DNA of 64,000 nucleotides, taken from positions 372,001 through 436,000 of the forward strand of contig JAKOGH010000721.1 in the NCBI GenBank assembly GCA_024811115.1, written 5' to 3'. Source of the DNA: Terana coerulea. Its lineage: Eukaryota > Basidiomycota > Agaricomycetes > Polyporales > Phanerochaetaceae. Both the position numbers and the translations under genes were made by a program. The notes below the pieces were generated by a model that was not told the origin of the DNA, made no database searches, and saw only the letters and a list, made by a program, of their open reading frames with translations. Shown here piece by piece: positions 47,551 to 58,677 of this stretch (position 1 is the first letter of the stretch; each line of letters begins with the position of its first letter).

Positions 47551-49405
47551 CTAGTACCCGAAGGGAAACGTCGCGTCATAGTCTCCTTGGAAAGCCCCCG
47601 CCACGTATCTTCGCACTCGAGCGGCTGGATGCCGCGGGTTTGCTTCAAGAAAGCGATCGCGTCGTACTGGTTCGCAGCACTGCAGCGGAGTGTAGTGGGA
47701 CGGAATTTCGGTGGCTTTCTTATAGATGACACCAATGAAACGCTGGTACCGGGGCTGGTTCAGGAAGCTAGTTTCAACGTATTAGCTTTGATGAGGCACG
47801 GTCGACAAAGATGGTACCAACGCGTTAAGGTCAGATTGAACAGCAACTTTCTGTGTCTCTCCTGCGGTATCGCCACGGACGGTATGGGTGACGATGACTG
47901 CGTCACTATCGGCTGCGTCGTTTATCAGTTGCTCGATTGAGCGTTTGAGCGGTGGGTTCATGGTCGTAAGCCTAGGAGGCTCGTCCCAGTTGTGCGCGGC
48001 AATCACTGAGGCTCCGTCAGCTGCTTTTCGACGATAGTAAGGTCGACGAACAAACCTGATCCATTGGCCGCGAGAAACCCAAGGTTGAAGACGTTGTCGC
48101 CGCCAAAATCTCCCTGCTGCGCTGACCGAGGTTGATCTCGCCTCTCCTTCGGCCCATGTCGGTCGCCCGCGCGTCTCCGATGTGCGAGTTGTGCGCCCAG
48201 ATCACCACCTTTGCATCCCGAGTACTGCCCTCTGGACCATCTTTGGCTTGCAAGTGATGGGCAACCTCGCCCACAATTTGCGCGAAATGGTTTTCTCTGC
48301 AGTTTGCCACTTAGCCAATATAACTCAGGTGGTGTGCTTGGGTGCTTTACCTCAAGTTCCAGCTCTTCGCATCTTCCTCCAACATCGTCCTATAGTACTC
48401 CTCCGCGTCTCTCACCACCAGAGCATTCATCTCTGCCATGAACTGCTCTTCTGCAGGATGGTCAAAGTTGACCCCGTGAAGCTGCTCATCGATATAACGA
48501 TGGTGATTGCTCAAGAAATGCTGCAGGTTCATGATGACTTCCTGGTGGCAGCTCTGTTCCTCCTAATCAGAAGACTGCGAAGTGCATTGACGAAACAGGC
48601 GTACCCTCGCTAGCCCATATTGAGCCTCGAAGGCGTAGCGCTGCGTATCCTGTCCAAATCTCTCGAAGCAGTTGTACCTACGCATCAGAAGAGTCAGTCT
48701 ATGAATGATCCAGACTCTGGCGGGCCATTCACCTTTACGAGCCTTCTCGGCACCCTCCGGGTCTACCTTCTCCAAGTAACGCAAGACTTCGTCTGCGGAA
48801 CGATGCAGCGAATACATGTCCAGGCCAAAGAAAGAGACCATGTCAGAACGGTCCCCATCCTTGATAATGCTATCGTTGAAGTTGCGAAGGTACTGGATGA
48901 AGCCAGGCATGACTTCATTCTTCCACATCCATTTCGGGAACCTGCTGGTCGTTCATTACATGCACGCATAACGTCGGTTGGTTCGTACCTCTCAAATTCC
49001 GCCAGTGCATCGCGCGCGTCCTTGATGCCTTCAACTCCATGGATATACCTGACTCTAGATTAGCAATGCATACGCCCGCCAGGTCACTGTATGCGCATAC
49101 CTATTGATACGGAGCGCGTCTGGCCAGTCCGCTTCAACCGCGACTGCAGTAAACCCCTTCTCTTCAATAAGCCGTTGCGTGATGTTTGCACGATGAGCGT
49201 AGAACTCGTAGGTTCCGTGAGAACTGTCGCCAATCAATACAACCTGTGCGTTGCCTAGGATAAATGTCAGGAAATTGTGCCCAGCACAAGGAACTGCGCC
49301 CTTACCGATTGCATTCATTATCGGGTCATAACTTCCTCGCTTGAGCGACAAGGGCAGTAGTGCTCTCTTTAGCATATCGCTGCCTACGTCATCTGGGACT
49401 GGCAT
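47551..49405 (-). CDS. Erythromycin-esterase-family protein (EreA/EreB-like)
   Basis: Belongs to the Ere/Pfam erythromycin esterase superfamily, mostly bacterial hydrolases; its fungal members have no established substrate. The start at 49405 gives MPVPDDVGSDMLKRALLPLS. The family catalytic block is GDSSHGTYEFYAHRANI (about 49190-49250), with the conserved His in SSHGT, followed by GFTAVAVEADWPDALRINRY. Further blocks are MVSFFGLDMYSLHRSADEVL (about 48780-48840), the YNCFERFGQDTQRYAFEAQY exon, and the second conserved His region VVIWAHNSHIGDARATDMGR (about 48150-48215). The C-terminus reads QPRYQRFIGVIYKKATE and FQGDYDATFPFGY, TAG at 47551-47553. The frame breaks at an A4 run on the plus strand (48105-48108); five are needed for REIFGGDNVF, and downstream sequence is intact. 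No signal peptide, so cytosolic. About 450 residues. Confidence 0.87.
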
Positions 49406-49969
49406 GATGTTTCGTTACGAGAAGCCTTCCAGGGCTTCCAGAGAATATAAAGGAGCACCATTGCATAGCCGTCGTCTTGGGGGTGGATTGCCTTGGCTCT
49501 GGGTATCCACCCAGCGTAGGTGATGACCTCTGCAGTGACATCTAACTTCGTTGTAATGAAGGGCCTGGTGCAATGAACGATAGAACACGGAGGTTGTGCA
49601 TTCTAAGACGTGAAATGTTGGCACAGCTGGGCTGGGTAAGCTCAATGTACGAGTTTCTGGGGAAGTTTGTGAGACAAGGAGGAGGAGAGTCCAGGCTGTG
49701 AGCGAGGAAAGGCTAAATTCTAGACTCGAGATCTGGCGCCTGCAGCTCCCACTCCGCGGCGAAGGAGAGCGTGATGTGACAATCCATCAGATTGCGCCGG
49801 GGGGCGACTGTGACCGGGGCGTGATGCCTGCAGGCTATGAGATCCGATCGGGCAGCATGCAGGCCCAAATGCGGCTGCTTGCCACGAAGGAAGGATTCCG
49901 GCCAGTGCCCCTCTGACTGGTCGACCACGAACCCTCTCCCCCCCGCCCGCCGTGCTGGAGTAACACCCG
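49406..49969. other. Divergent intergenic region, Ere-like gene / IES1 copy B
   Basis: 564 bp between divergent starts. A plus-strand aatataaagg at about 49445-49454 resembles a TATA element but is more than 500 bp from the IES1 copy B start, so its role is unclear. No coding motif is seen. Confidence 0.45.
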
Positions 49970-52135
49970 ATGCCTGCTGCAGGGTACGCCGCCCCCGCCC
50001 GCATTTCTGCTCAATTTTCACCGCCCCGTAGCTCACAGGGGACCCACCGGAAGACGCTAGCGGTCAAGCACCAGGATGGGGAGCCCCTCACACGAGTAGA
50101 CCTACAATACGACCTCCTTTATTACCTCTTCACCGACCCACACGCTGTATTTACCGACCCGTACCCTACCTTGCATGGCGCGCCGGCTGGTACCAAGGTC
50201 ACCTTTCGGGACCTCTACGTTAATACCCTCATCCACTCCCCCCGCTGCTCCAAGGTGTCCCGCGAGAAACTCCAGGACTCGCCCGAGTTTGCGGAAGAGT
50301 TTGCCAAGATATCGCTGCTCTCGAACGTCGGCCGGATCAACACCACCATGGCTTGTGAGTGCCCCGCTCTAGCCCGAGACAGAGACCGTCGCTCTGCCGC
50401 CTGTGGCGAAGCGCAGCGGCTCCCAGAATTTGCGTTTAACGCTATCCGCACCTTCTGAAGTCTCAAAACCCAGCCACATGCATCTAACAGTTGTTTCTCG
50501 CCCACCACAGTTTTCCCCGAGATGCGCACTGCGCTGAGGACGTACCACCCCGTACCCGCTCTCCAGAAGACCGATGGGAACCTCCAGGATGCACCTCGGA
50601 TTAAGAATATTCTCAAGTCCTGCCTGCTTCCTACGGAGCTCCAGAGCACTCCAACCACCCCTGCCGAAGTCCTCAGTCGCTCTGTATGTCGTCACAAACC
50701 TCTCCACTTTTGTATTGACTCATCTCGCTCGGGAACGTAGCGCTCGGGCGTAGTACCGCCCACCACGATCGTTAACCTCATCTTCATTTTGGCAAGTCAT
50801 GCGTCGGTGCGTTGACCGCAGGAGATGAACCTATTTCACGTAATACTAACACATGCAGATCATCGCGCAAGCCCATTTTACGGGAAGCCTGGACGTGGAT
50901 ATCTTGGATTTCTTTTGCCCCGTCCACGTCTCTTCCGAGTCCCGCGCCCGTGCCTTCCTCTGGTTGTGTTACCACTACCACGAGGCTGCCTCCCCGAACC
51001 CATTTGACGACCCCCACTCCCGCAAGAAACCGGGCCAGATCCCCGCTCTGGAATCTCTCTCGCCAGAGGAGGCGCAGCTGGAGAACGTCGACAGCCCCGA
51101 GGAGAAAGAATGGGGTGAGAAGATGAATGCGCAGCGCAAGGTCTTCGTGGCAAACAAGGACAAACCCGACGAGTCCGTCGAGGACAGCCCTCCAAGGAGA
51201 AGAGCCCGAGCAAGCGCGGCGGCAGAGGCAGAGGCCGGGGGTGCGCGGCAGCACCGGCCAGCCGTCTCGCTCGCGGAAGACCGCCACATCCAGAGTCCGG
51301 GAGGGGTCGCCAGAGAGCCTCCACTCGGGCAACGCCTTCGATGCGGACGAAGCGCTCGATGGTAAGATCATGGTTTCATCAGTCACTATGTGCACAAACT
51401 CAAAGGTGTGGCGTGTCGTCTTATTAGTACCCATAAAGCTAGCTCGCCCGCGCGACTCCCCAGAACCTTACCGCCTGCCGCCCATCCTGCCGCCGTTCCC
51501 CTCGCCCCCGCCACACCCGCCGCCCGAAGTCCGCCGCCACCCTCCTTCGCACGCCCACCGTGCGCACGCCGACCCATACTACCCCCACCTCACCCCACCG
51601 CGCACCGCCGACTACGACGCGTCGTTCGACGGCGGGCCCATCCGCAACTACCCGCGCACGCCGCCGCGGCAGCACCTACCCCTCTCCGCTCTCTCCACTC
51701 GTCCTTTTTACGACGAGCCCAGCCCGCCGCGGCAGCTCCCACCGCTGGCCAGTCTTGATTTCGCGCCTGCGCATATAGCGCGGCGCCCTTATACTCCTTC
51801 CGGGATGGACGCCGCACGGGTGAAACTTCCGGGGTATCCTCCGACGTCGGTTGCCGGGACCAGAACCATGCTGGAACGTACGTGCTACATTACTTTACCC
51901 TTGACGAGTCCTTGGCGCTGACGTCGACTGCAGAGGCCTGGCACGCGGTCATGACTTCCGACCCATTGGCAGACTCCGACGAAGAGAGGGACGAGCACAC
52001 GCGACTTGATCTTGGTACGTACGTCATGCCGCCTTACATATACCTCTCACTAATCCCCCTGTAGTCCTCCGTCTCAATATCATCAACCGCCTGCGCGGCA
52101 AGGAGCCAACGCCCGAGCCCGAGTCCCCTCCTTGA
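49970..52135 (+). CDS. INO80 complex subunit Ies1-like protein, copy B (divergent paralogue)
   Basis: Clear paralogue of the gene at 30392-32461. Shared blocks are EPLTRVDLQYDLLYYLFTD, TFRDLYVNTLIHSPRCSKVS, FAKISLLSNVGRINTTMA, FFPEMRTALRTYHPVPALQ, DGNLQDAPRIKNILKSCLLP, TTIVNLIFILASHA and SSESRARAFLWLCYHYH. The introns after GRINTTMA (gtgagt at about 50355), after LSRS and after ASHAS fall at the same places as in copy A. The tail also corresponds: TMLE-x-AWHAVMTSDPLADSD, then LNIINRLRGKEPTPEP and TGA at 52133-52135. Between these lies a copy-B-specific proline-rich and RGG-like stretch (about 51190-51830). Two frame breaks sit at CCC (51188-51190) and G5 (51237-51241); one extra base in each restores a continuous SPSKEKSPSKRGGRGRGRG then VRGSTGQPSRSRK reading. 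I interpret the gene as functional but fast-evolving. Confidence 0.75.
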
Positions 52136-52932
52136 ACCTGTTCATTCCACTTCGTTCGTTCCTCAGTTACCACACGAACTTTTCTTGATTACTTTCTTGC
52201 ATACTACTTACACATTAGGGCTATTCAAGTTATCGGACATCACGCGCAGGGATGTAATATATACTGTAAATCCACATAGGTTTCGACTTGGATTGTACAC
52301 ACTTACATTTATATGGTTCCAACGATTCAAATATCATTCCTCCTAGTTCATCAGACCAGCATACTACGCAATTCAATGAAAGTCGTTTAATTTCTATCAG
52401 AATCTGAACGCACGAGACGAATGGCTTCCACAATATGTAGAATTAAGCAGCGAAGGTAGCTTACATTGCTCGACAACATACATGCTGTAAGTAAAAACGC
52501 CCAACCGCCCTTGGACACCCTCCAAACAAAACAAAAAAGGCACAAACATGACAATGAAAATGTGTAAGGTATCCACAACGACACAACATGATTAGTGTTG
52601 ACATTGAGCAAGGCGGGGGGAGGGGCGCGGGAAGCTACCGGGTGCAAACATGACTGCGACAGACAGGGCCGCGAAGACCGATCGAAAGGAAAGATGAGAA
52701 AATATGGATGATAAACACACCGCGAGCCAGAATTCCGATGGTCAGTCTAACCCAAAGAGAAAAGAGCAGGGTAATAGTACAGTAATTGTTGGGCAGCGTG
52801 GCCTCCGCGCGAGGGCCAGAGACGGGGTGGGATGGGGAGACCGTGGGCGATAGTAATGCGATACAATTGTCCGAAGTGTGGGGATGTATGTCTGCTTGCT
52901 TTGATGTGGGTTGGGGGCACGGAGCCGCGGCT
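52136..52932. other. Intergenic region between convergent IES1 copy B and MIT gene
   Basis: About 800 bp of presumed 3' sequence. It is AT-richer than the flanking genes (52200-52580) and has A-rich words near 52520-52560. No gene is seen. Confidence 0.45.
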
Positions 52933-55912
52933 CTATTCCGCGAGCCACTTCTCGCATTTCTTGACGTACTTGTCGAGCAGCAGCGCCATGTCGCGGATGA
53001 CGAACGTGAGGACGACCTTCGCGAAGAACTCGGACGCGCGCCTGAGCTTCATCTCAGACGCATTCCGGACGTCGACCGGGAACGCCATGTAGAGCGCCGC
53101 GGTCGGCTGGCTGCAGACGGCCTTGGTGTGTTCATCCAGGATCTGTGCCTGGTTGAACAGCTTCTGGAGCCCCTGGACGTAGATGGCGGGTGAGTCCAAG
53201 CTGAAGGCCATGTGGTAAGTACAGCTGATGCGACGCGAAACTGACGTAAAAACCCTACTTTTTACCGTTCGTGAGCTTGTCAAACTGTCGCGTCAACCTG
53301 CCTCCCCAGGACGTAACCTACACAACATGAGCACGACGCGTATATAGCCAGTTCGAGGCCCGAAACTCACCCCGCTGCTTTTCTTCGTCACGAACCCCTC
53401 ACCGACGCCGAGCTTCTTCCCAAAGTTGCCCACCACGCCGTCGCACACGGCCGAGAACTCCTCGAGCTTCGACGCCCACGCCTCCGCCTCTTTCTTGCCA
53501 ATGGACCCAATCCCCATGCCCATCCCGCTGCTCACGTTGCCCGCACCAAAGTACTCCACGCTCCAGCTTTGGATCTCTTCCAGCGCAGAACATAGCACCT
53601 CGACGACGCGAATCTTCTCTGGGATATTCGTGAGCTTCGCGCCGCCCCTGCGACCACACCTCTTGCGGCACGTGCAACCGACGGGTGATGTACCCGCCCG
53701 TCTTGGAGGTCATCGTCTGCCGCAACAGGCTCATCATGTGATACGGTTTCCGCAGAGGATCTGGCGGCGCACTGGGCGGTAATGGCGATCCTGGCGCGAC
53801 CGGAATGTTTCCATGTGGTATTGGCGGCGGCGGAACCAGCGGCGCGATCGACATCATGGTGAGCGGGGGCGACAGCAGGGCGGTGTTGATGGTTATCTGC
53901 GGCGGCGCATTTGGATTGAGCTTCGACGGAATCGACACCTTCCGCGGCACCGCTGTCTGTGGCGACGGGTAGGACTGGGTCGTCGCTATGGGAGGCCGTG
54001 CTGGTTGTGACGACGCACGCAAACGTCCGCTGATGGTGGCCGCAGTGGCAGGTGAAACAGACGAGGCCACAGTCCGGCCAGAGAGATCAGGCGAGCTTGG
54101 CCCGTTCAGCGCGGATGGCGAGGTCCCCTTGCCCCTTCGTTGGGATATTGAGCCCATAGCCGGGGTTGAGTTGATCAACTGCGCGCGCTCTCGGGTACTT
54201 GACGGTGCCATCTCAGAGCGAACCGAGAAGGTCGAGCCGCCGCGGGGCCTCGGGCCAAGTGGTGTAGGACTACTTGGCTGAGTGTCAGTACCATGGGTAG
54301 CTTGTGATCCTGCAGACAGAGGCAATGGAGGCAATGGGTGGGCATCTTCGTCCGTCTCGTATTTCGTGCTCAGTGCGCGGGCCCTTCCTGGCGTTGTTTC
54401 AGCTGGCGGAGTGTCTGGGCCCTCGAGCATGTCCTCTTGCAGAGCAGCTAGTCGGTTCGTGGCTGAGCCTGTGCGCCTGTGGCCGATGGAAGCTCCCCGC
54501 ACTCGTCCGACCACCTCTGGGGCCTTCAAGCCAGACGACTGCGCCACTGGTTCAGCAATTGAGGGGGCCGGTGCTGGAGGGGGCATCGATGTTGGTGGTG
54601 GAGCGGGTGGCGGCAAAGACGACGATGCTCGTGCTCGGCCAACTTGCGGACGCGGTGGTGTCATTATTGCTTGCCGAGATGAGAGCGTTGAGGTGGATGA
54701 AGGGGAGGTGGATGCCGCATATGGGTGTACGGACGGTGCCACGGGTGTTCGAGGGGAATATCCGCTGGAAGAGGCTTCCATGGAGAACATAGCAGTACCT
54801 ATGGCCAGCATATCGTCTGAGTTGTCCACCAGGTCAATTGTGGGTATTTCTGACGAATCGCGAGACTCGTCCGTGTAATGCGTAGAGTGCGTAGTGCTGG
54901 TGTGCTGTGATGAGTGCGACGAGTCTGACGTTGGGGAGGTGGATACGGGTGAGGATGGGGTGGTAGAGGCAGTGGAAACGGAGACGGAAGATCCTGCATA
55001 GGTTGAGGGTGGTGAATTTGTTGGCAACGGTATACTGTATATGAGACTCAGAATGTTCATTCTGTCCGCGTAAGTATCGTGCTGGCAACGGAGAATGAAT
55101 CAAGTGGAATCATTGGAACATTGAGACCCATGGCTGAGGAGAACTCACAATTGACTTTAAACGTCGTACTTCTTCCTCCTGGGCAACCACACTTCTCCGA
55201 CGTCCATTCTTTCTCCTGTGACTTTCTGTACTGTCCTCGCCCCTCATTACCCTCTCCATCACCTCACTAAGTAACGCAACGCTTTTCCCATACGCGAGAA
55301 CTGCGCCGTACGGGTCATCGTTTGTCGAGTCAAGCTGGACCGCTTCTCGCGCTAGCTCAAGAGCCTTGGTGAGCGCGCGTCGCGACGAAGGTCGTGGTTC
55401 TGCAGGGCGACTTTCTGGAGGTGAGAGGAGCAAGCGATCAGGAAGAAGCTCGTTGGTCGCAGGAGGGGACCTTCCCCAGAACGCAACATGGATCGTGGTG
55501 GCGAGTCTGAGAGGTTGTCCGAGGAAGATGCGGCACTTGATGCATAGCCAGAGTGTACATGCCTATTCTGAGAGAATGCGGCCACTGCGGCGAGATTAGA
55601 CGATGCAGTGGGTCGAGTGTATGTATGCGGCGGCGAGTGGGATCCGTTGCTGTCTAGCTCATATGCTCCATTGGTCGTGTCGTCGTAACTCTCGTAAGTA
55701 TGCAACGCTGGTGGTGGTGGAAGGTGGGGAATAGGCTGCCTTGGAGGTGGGCCGGGTGGGAGAGCGTTGACAGCAGCAGAACGTCGCTTTGCCATGAATG
55801 AGGAAGCGGTAGGCGGCGTAGAGGACGAGGCACCGTTGGCCGAGCTTTGCCAGTCACGCGGCGCGTTGTGAAACGACAGTGGTCTGGTCTCCCAGCCATT
55901 GCCGTTCTCCAT
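52933..55912 (-). CDS. MIT-domain protein with long Ser/Pro-rich linker
   Basis: The start at 55912 gives MENGNGWETRPLSFHNAPRD and about 160 disordered residues. A MIT (microtubule-interacting and trafficking) three-helix domain follows: ALTKALELAREAVQLDSTND, DPYGAVLAYGKSVALLSEVM, then AQEEEVRRLKSIHDTYADRM (about 55080-55380). MIT domains bind ESCRT-III tails, so a role in endosomal sorting is likely by family. A linker of about 430 residues rich in Ser, Pro and Thr spans 53750-55000. The C-terminal domain begins near TSKTGGYITRRLHVPQEVW and continues LTNIPEKIRVVEVLCSALEE, WASKLEEFSAVCDGVVGNFG, TRQFDKLTNGKNLDSPAIYV and QAQILDEHTKAV, ending CEKWLAE at 52933. It resembles the conserved C-terminal region of fungal MIT proteins; I cannot name it. 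The frame shifts at a C4 run (53647-53650) and probably near 55465. Confidence 0.78.
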
Positions 55913-56809
55913 GGTCGTCAGTGCTAGAGTAGACAGGATGTATATGAGCTAGCTTGACAGCAGATTGAGCTCGTGAGGCTGCTGGTAGCAAGGAGTAGCT
56001 GAATAGGTCGTGAACTTGGCTATCCCCTTGTTCGGCGGTCTTGACCTGCCGCTCTGGAACGGATCGACCAAGCGCGTTGAGATTCGGACTGACGGACTGT
56101 CTTGAGCAGCCTGCAAGTCTGCCAGTTCTAGTAAGGCAGGCGAGGGGATGGAGGCGTGCAGAATATGCAAAAGGGTTTGGGAGGGGAAGAGAGGGCTTGG
56201 GTCGATAGCTGCCAGATTGGGCACCGAGGGATCAACGAACACTGTTGAGCCTGTGTATCCCTGATCAGAACGACGGCCACCTTCGCAAGAACACCCACGA
56301 CACTGACCCCATCCACGCAGAGCCCCTCACAAAAGCCGACGCGATGAGCAGAAGTACTGGTGCGGGCAAACCGACACACGGATCGCAGGCAGCGGGTGGT
56401 GGGCTCGCAACATCTATTCGCCGGCGCTAAGACCATTGCCCAAATCGACGCTAAGCTGAAACATGGCAAAATCACTTGTAAACATACATCCAGCACGCAC
56501 TAGACACACGGATATCATAAAGTGGTCACGACAGTATTCTGCAATTAAATGGCTCCGTATAAATATTGTACGTAGTAGTAAAACGAACGGCTAGTCCACG
56601 ACTCATAGCAGGAGGCGGCAGAGGGGGACAACAAGGGTCATGAGGGACAAGGAAGGGCATCGGTAAAGAGCGTACTATCGGACGAAGTATTCCAAGGAAA
56701 AGACCACTAAGGACAACATAAGGAGAGAGTAAGAGAGCACGACTTCCGAAGGGTATCATAGTACGGGGTACCATTTTGCGAAAAGATGAAGACCGAGAAC
56801 AGAATACGT
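55913..56809. other. Intergenic region between MIT gene and septin
   Basis: About 900 bp between tandem minus-strand genes: MIT gene promoter on the left, septin 3' region on the right. Overlapping minus-strand frames at 55949-56242 and 56128-56496 lack motifs and are not called. No repeat or RNA gene was recognised. Confidence 0.45.
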
Positions 56810-58426
56810 TTACTCGCGGAGTTCTGACTGCGAACCTTGCGCAGCCAAACGGCTCTCGAGGTTCCTGCAAGGGATAAGGGCATTGATTCAAGTCTCCGTA
56901 ATGTGCAGAGATGCACGTACCTGAGCGACTCTTCCTTCGCCAACAGTTCCTGTCTCTTCTCGTTGATCTCGCGTTGCACACGGAGCTCGATCTCCCGCAG
57001 CTTCTCCTCCTCCCTGCGGAGTTGCTCCTCCTTGAGACGGACGCTCTGGGTAGCAAGCTCCTCAGGAAGTATCGAAGAGTCCCTGAGGATTCATGAGCCG
57101 ACTTGCAGGTAACGTTATACCGGAAGTAAACTTACTGCGTTTCGGAATGAACAGTTCGGGAAAGTTTCTCCGTTCGATAGGTCTCATAGAGGACATCATG
57201 GGTCAGCGCCTTGAGGTCCGACAGATGAGTGCTACGAGAAATCCAAGGGTCATCAGTTACGGTGATAAGATTATTAAGTCATAAGCTTACTTCAGGAGAG
57301 CGCCACGCAGGCGGCTGAAGTCAGAGTGCTTAGGGTTGTCGACCTCTACAATACCCCATGGATATATCCTGGCGCGAACTGGCTGACCATCGATCTCTAC
57401 CTCCTCTTCAGAGCCAACAATAGAGAATGGCATCATGGCCTAGACATAGAAGTTAAGATTGAAGAACCTGTTTCCATCTGCCTGGGTAACGTACGCGCAA
57501 CTCGCTATTGTCCTGGATGGTGTCTTCGTCGTCCTCTTCAACATCGTAAGGGAAGTTGTAGACGGGAATGTCGTAGTATTCAATGTCCTCCATGACCTTA
57601 TGATGATGTCAGACAGTGCGAATGATATGAGCTGGCCAAGGCGTACCCTCTTCTTGAAGCCCTTGAGTTCACTAGGAGTCATAGAGTCAGCCTTACCAAC
57701 GACGGGGATGACATTCACGCGTGGCGAGAGGCGGCGCATAAGTTCAATGTCCATTTCGCGGAGACTAAGTCAAGCCATTGAGCAATGATGAACACGTTCC
57801 GTGACAACGAACTCACGCGTGTCCAGTGGGAGGGATGAAGTAGAGAAGCGCATGAACGCGGTTGTCGCGGAAGCGAGGGTTACGCTTGATACGAGACTCC
57901 TCCGCAAGAATATCGTCGTACTGGCGTTCGAGGTAGCCGACAATCTCCTGGAAGCTGCAGCGCAGATGGGTCAGCGAGGCTACTGGGTATGGATTGGTTG
58001 AAAGACATACGCGAACTCATTGTCAATGTTGTCACCAAAGCCTGGCGTGTCGACAATTGTAAGGGCAACGCGAACACCCTCCTCCTCAAGTTCTGTGTGA
58101 CTTCAGCTCCACGTCGCCAGTAGAAAGTTGGGCGAGCTTACCGACGTTGACAGGCTTGATCCTAATGCCCTCCTCAAGGTGAGCGGTCTCCGGGCTGTCG
58201 CAAGCCTTGTGCTGGAGCACCTCAGACTCGCAAAGGGTGTTCACAAACGTGGTTCGTCCGGTACCGGAGGCACCTACAGCGAACGACTCGGATTCAGTCT
58301 GACTGCCAACACGACCGCGCTGTGTACGGTGAAGCGCGTTGCGAATCGAAACGCACCGACGACCATAACAGTGAATTGAACACCCTTCTTAACCTTGTTT
58401 GTTCTGCGTCTGCCGGCGAAAGACAT
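56810..58426 (-). CDS. Septin, Cdc11/AspA group
   Basis: A GTP-binding filament protein at the bud neck, septa and hyphal tips. Exon 1 (from 58426) reads MSFAGRRRTNKVKKGVQFTV and splices into the P-loop GASGTGRTTFVNTLC. This GTGRTT form, instead of the common GxGKST, is typical of Cdc11/AspA septins. Next are HLEEGIRIKPVNVELEEEGV, the switch II motif VDTPGFGDNIDNEF, and the run LERQYDDILAEESRIKRNPR. The G4 motif is in VNVIPVVGKADSMTPSELKG (about 57660-57720). The septin unique element lies at about 57270-57420 (SDFSRLRGALLSTHLSDLKA). The C-terminus is a coiled coil: RLKEEQLRREEEKLREIELR and EINEKRQELLAKEESLR, ending AQGSQSELRE and TAA at 56810-56812. About 390 residues in nine or ten exons. 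It is divergent from MSH1. Confidence 0.92.
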
Positions 58427-58677
58427 GGCTGGAACGTCGGCGGTGTTGTAGGAGATGAGCTGGATGGTTGGGCTTCGTTGACGACTCTCGCGATCCCAAG
58501 GCTAGCAACTTTCACTTTGAACTCCGCCGCCGTATTAGGCAAGTCTTCGAGCGCTCAAATGAACCACTGCGGTGGCTTTGGCCAGAACTCGAACCTCTTG
58601 CTGGAACCAACGCTCAAACTCCCAGTCTCTCGGTAGTTCATTCGCGTCGTCAACTCCCCCGTCGGTGTAGGGAGTCT
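58427..58677. promoter_or_regulatory. Shared promoter region septin / MSH1
   Basis: A 251-bp interval between divergent start codons. The MSH1 reading frame is open further upstream (to about 58468) but the ATG at 58678 is preferred because it begins a presequence-like segment. No TATA box is seen. Confidence 0.5.

Noticed and set aside
49970..52135. IES1 copy B as a pseudogene
   Set aside because: Both frame breaks are at mononucleotide runs, as in other conserved genes here; splice sites and the C-terminal motif are intact.
30392..52135. Mating-type locus
   Set aside because: No homeodomain, pheromone receptor or pheromone precursor motif is present, and the usual neighbours are absent.
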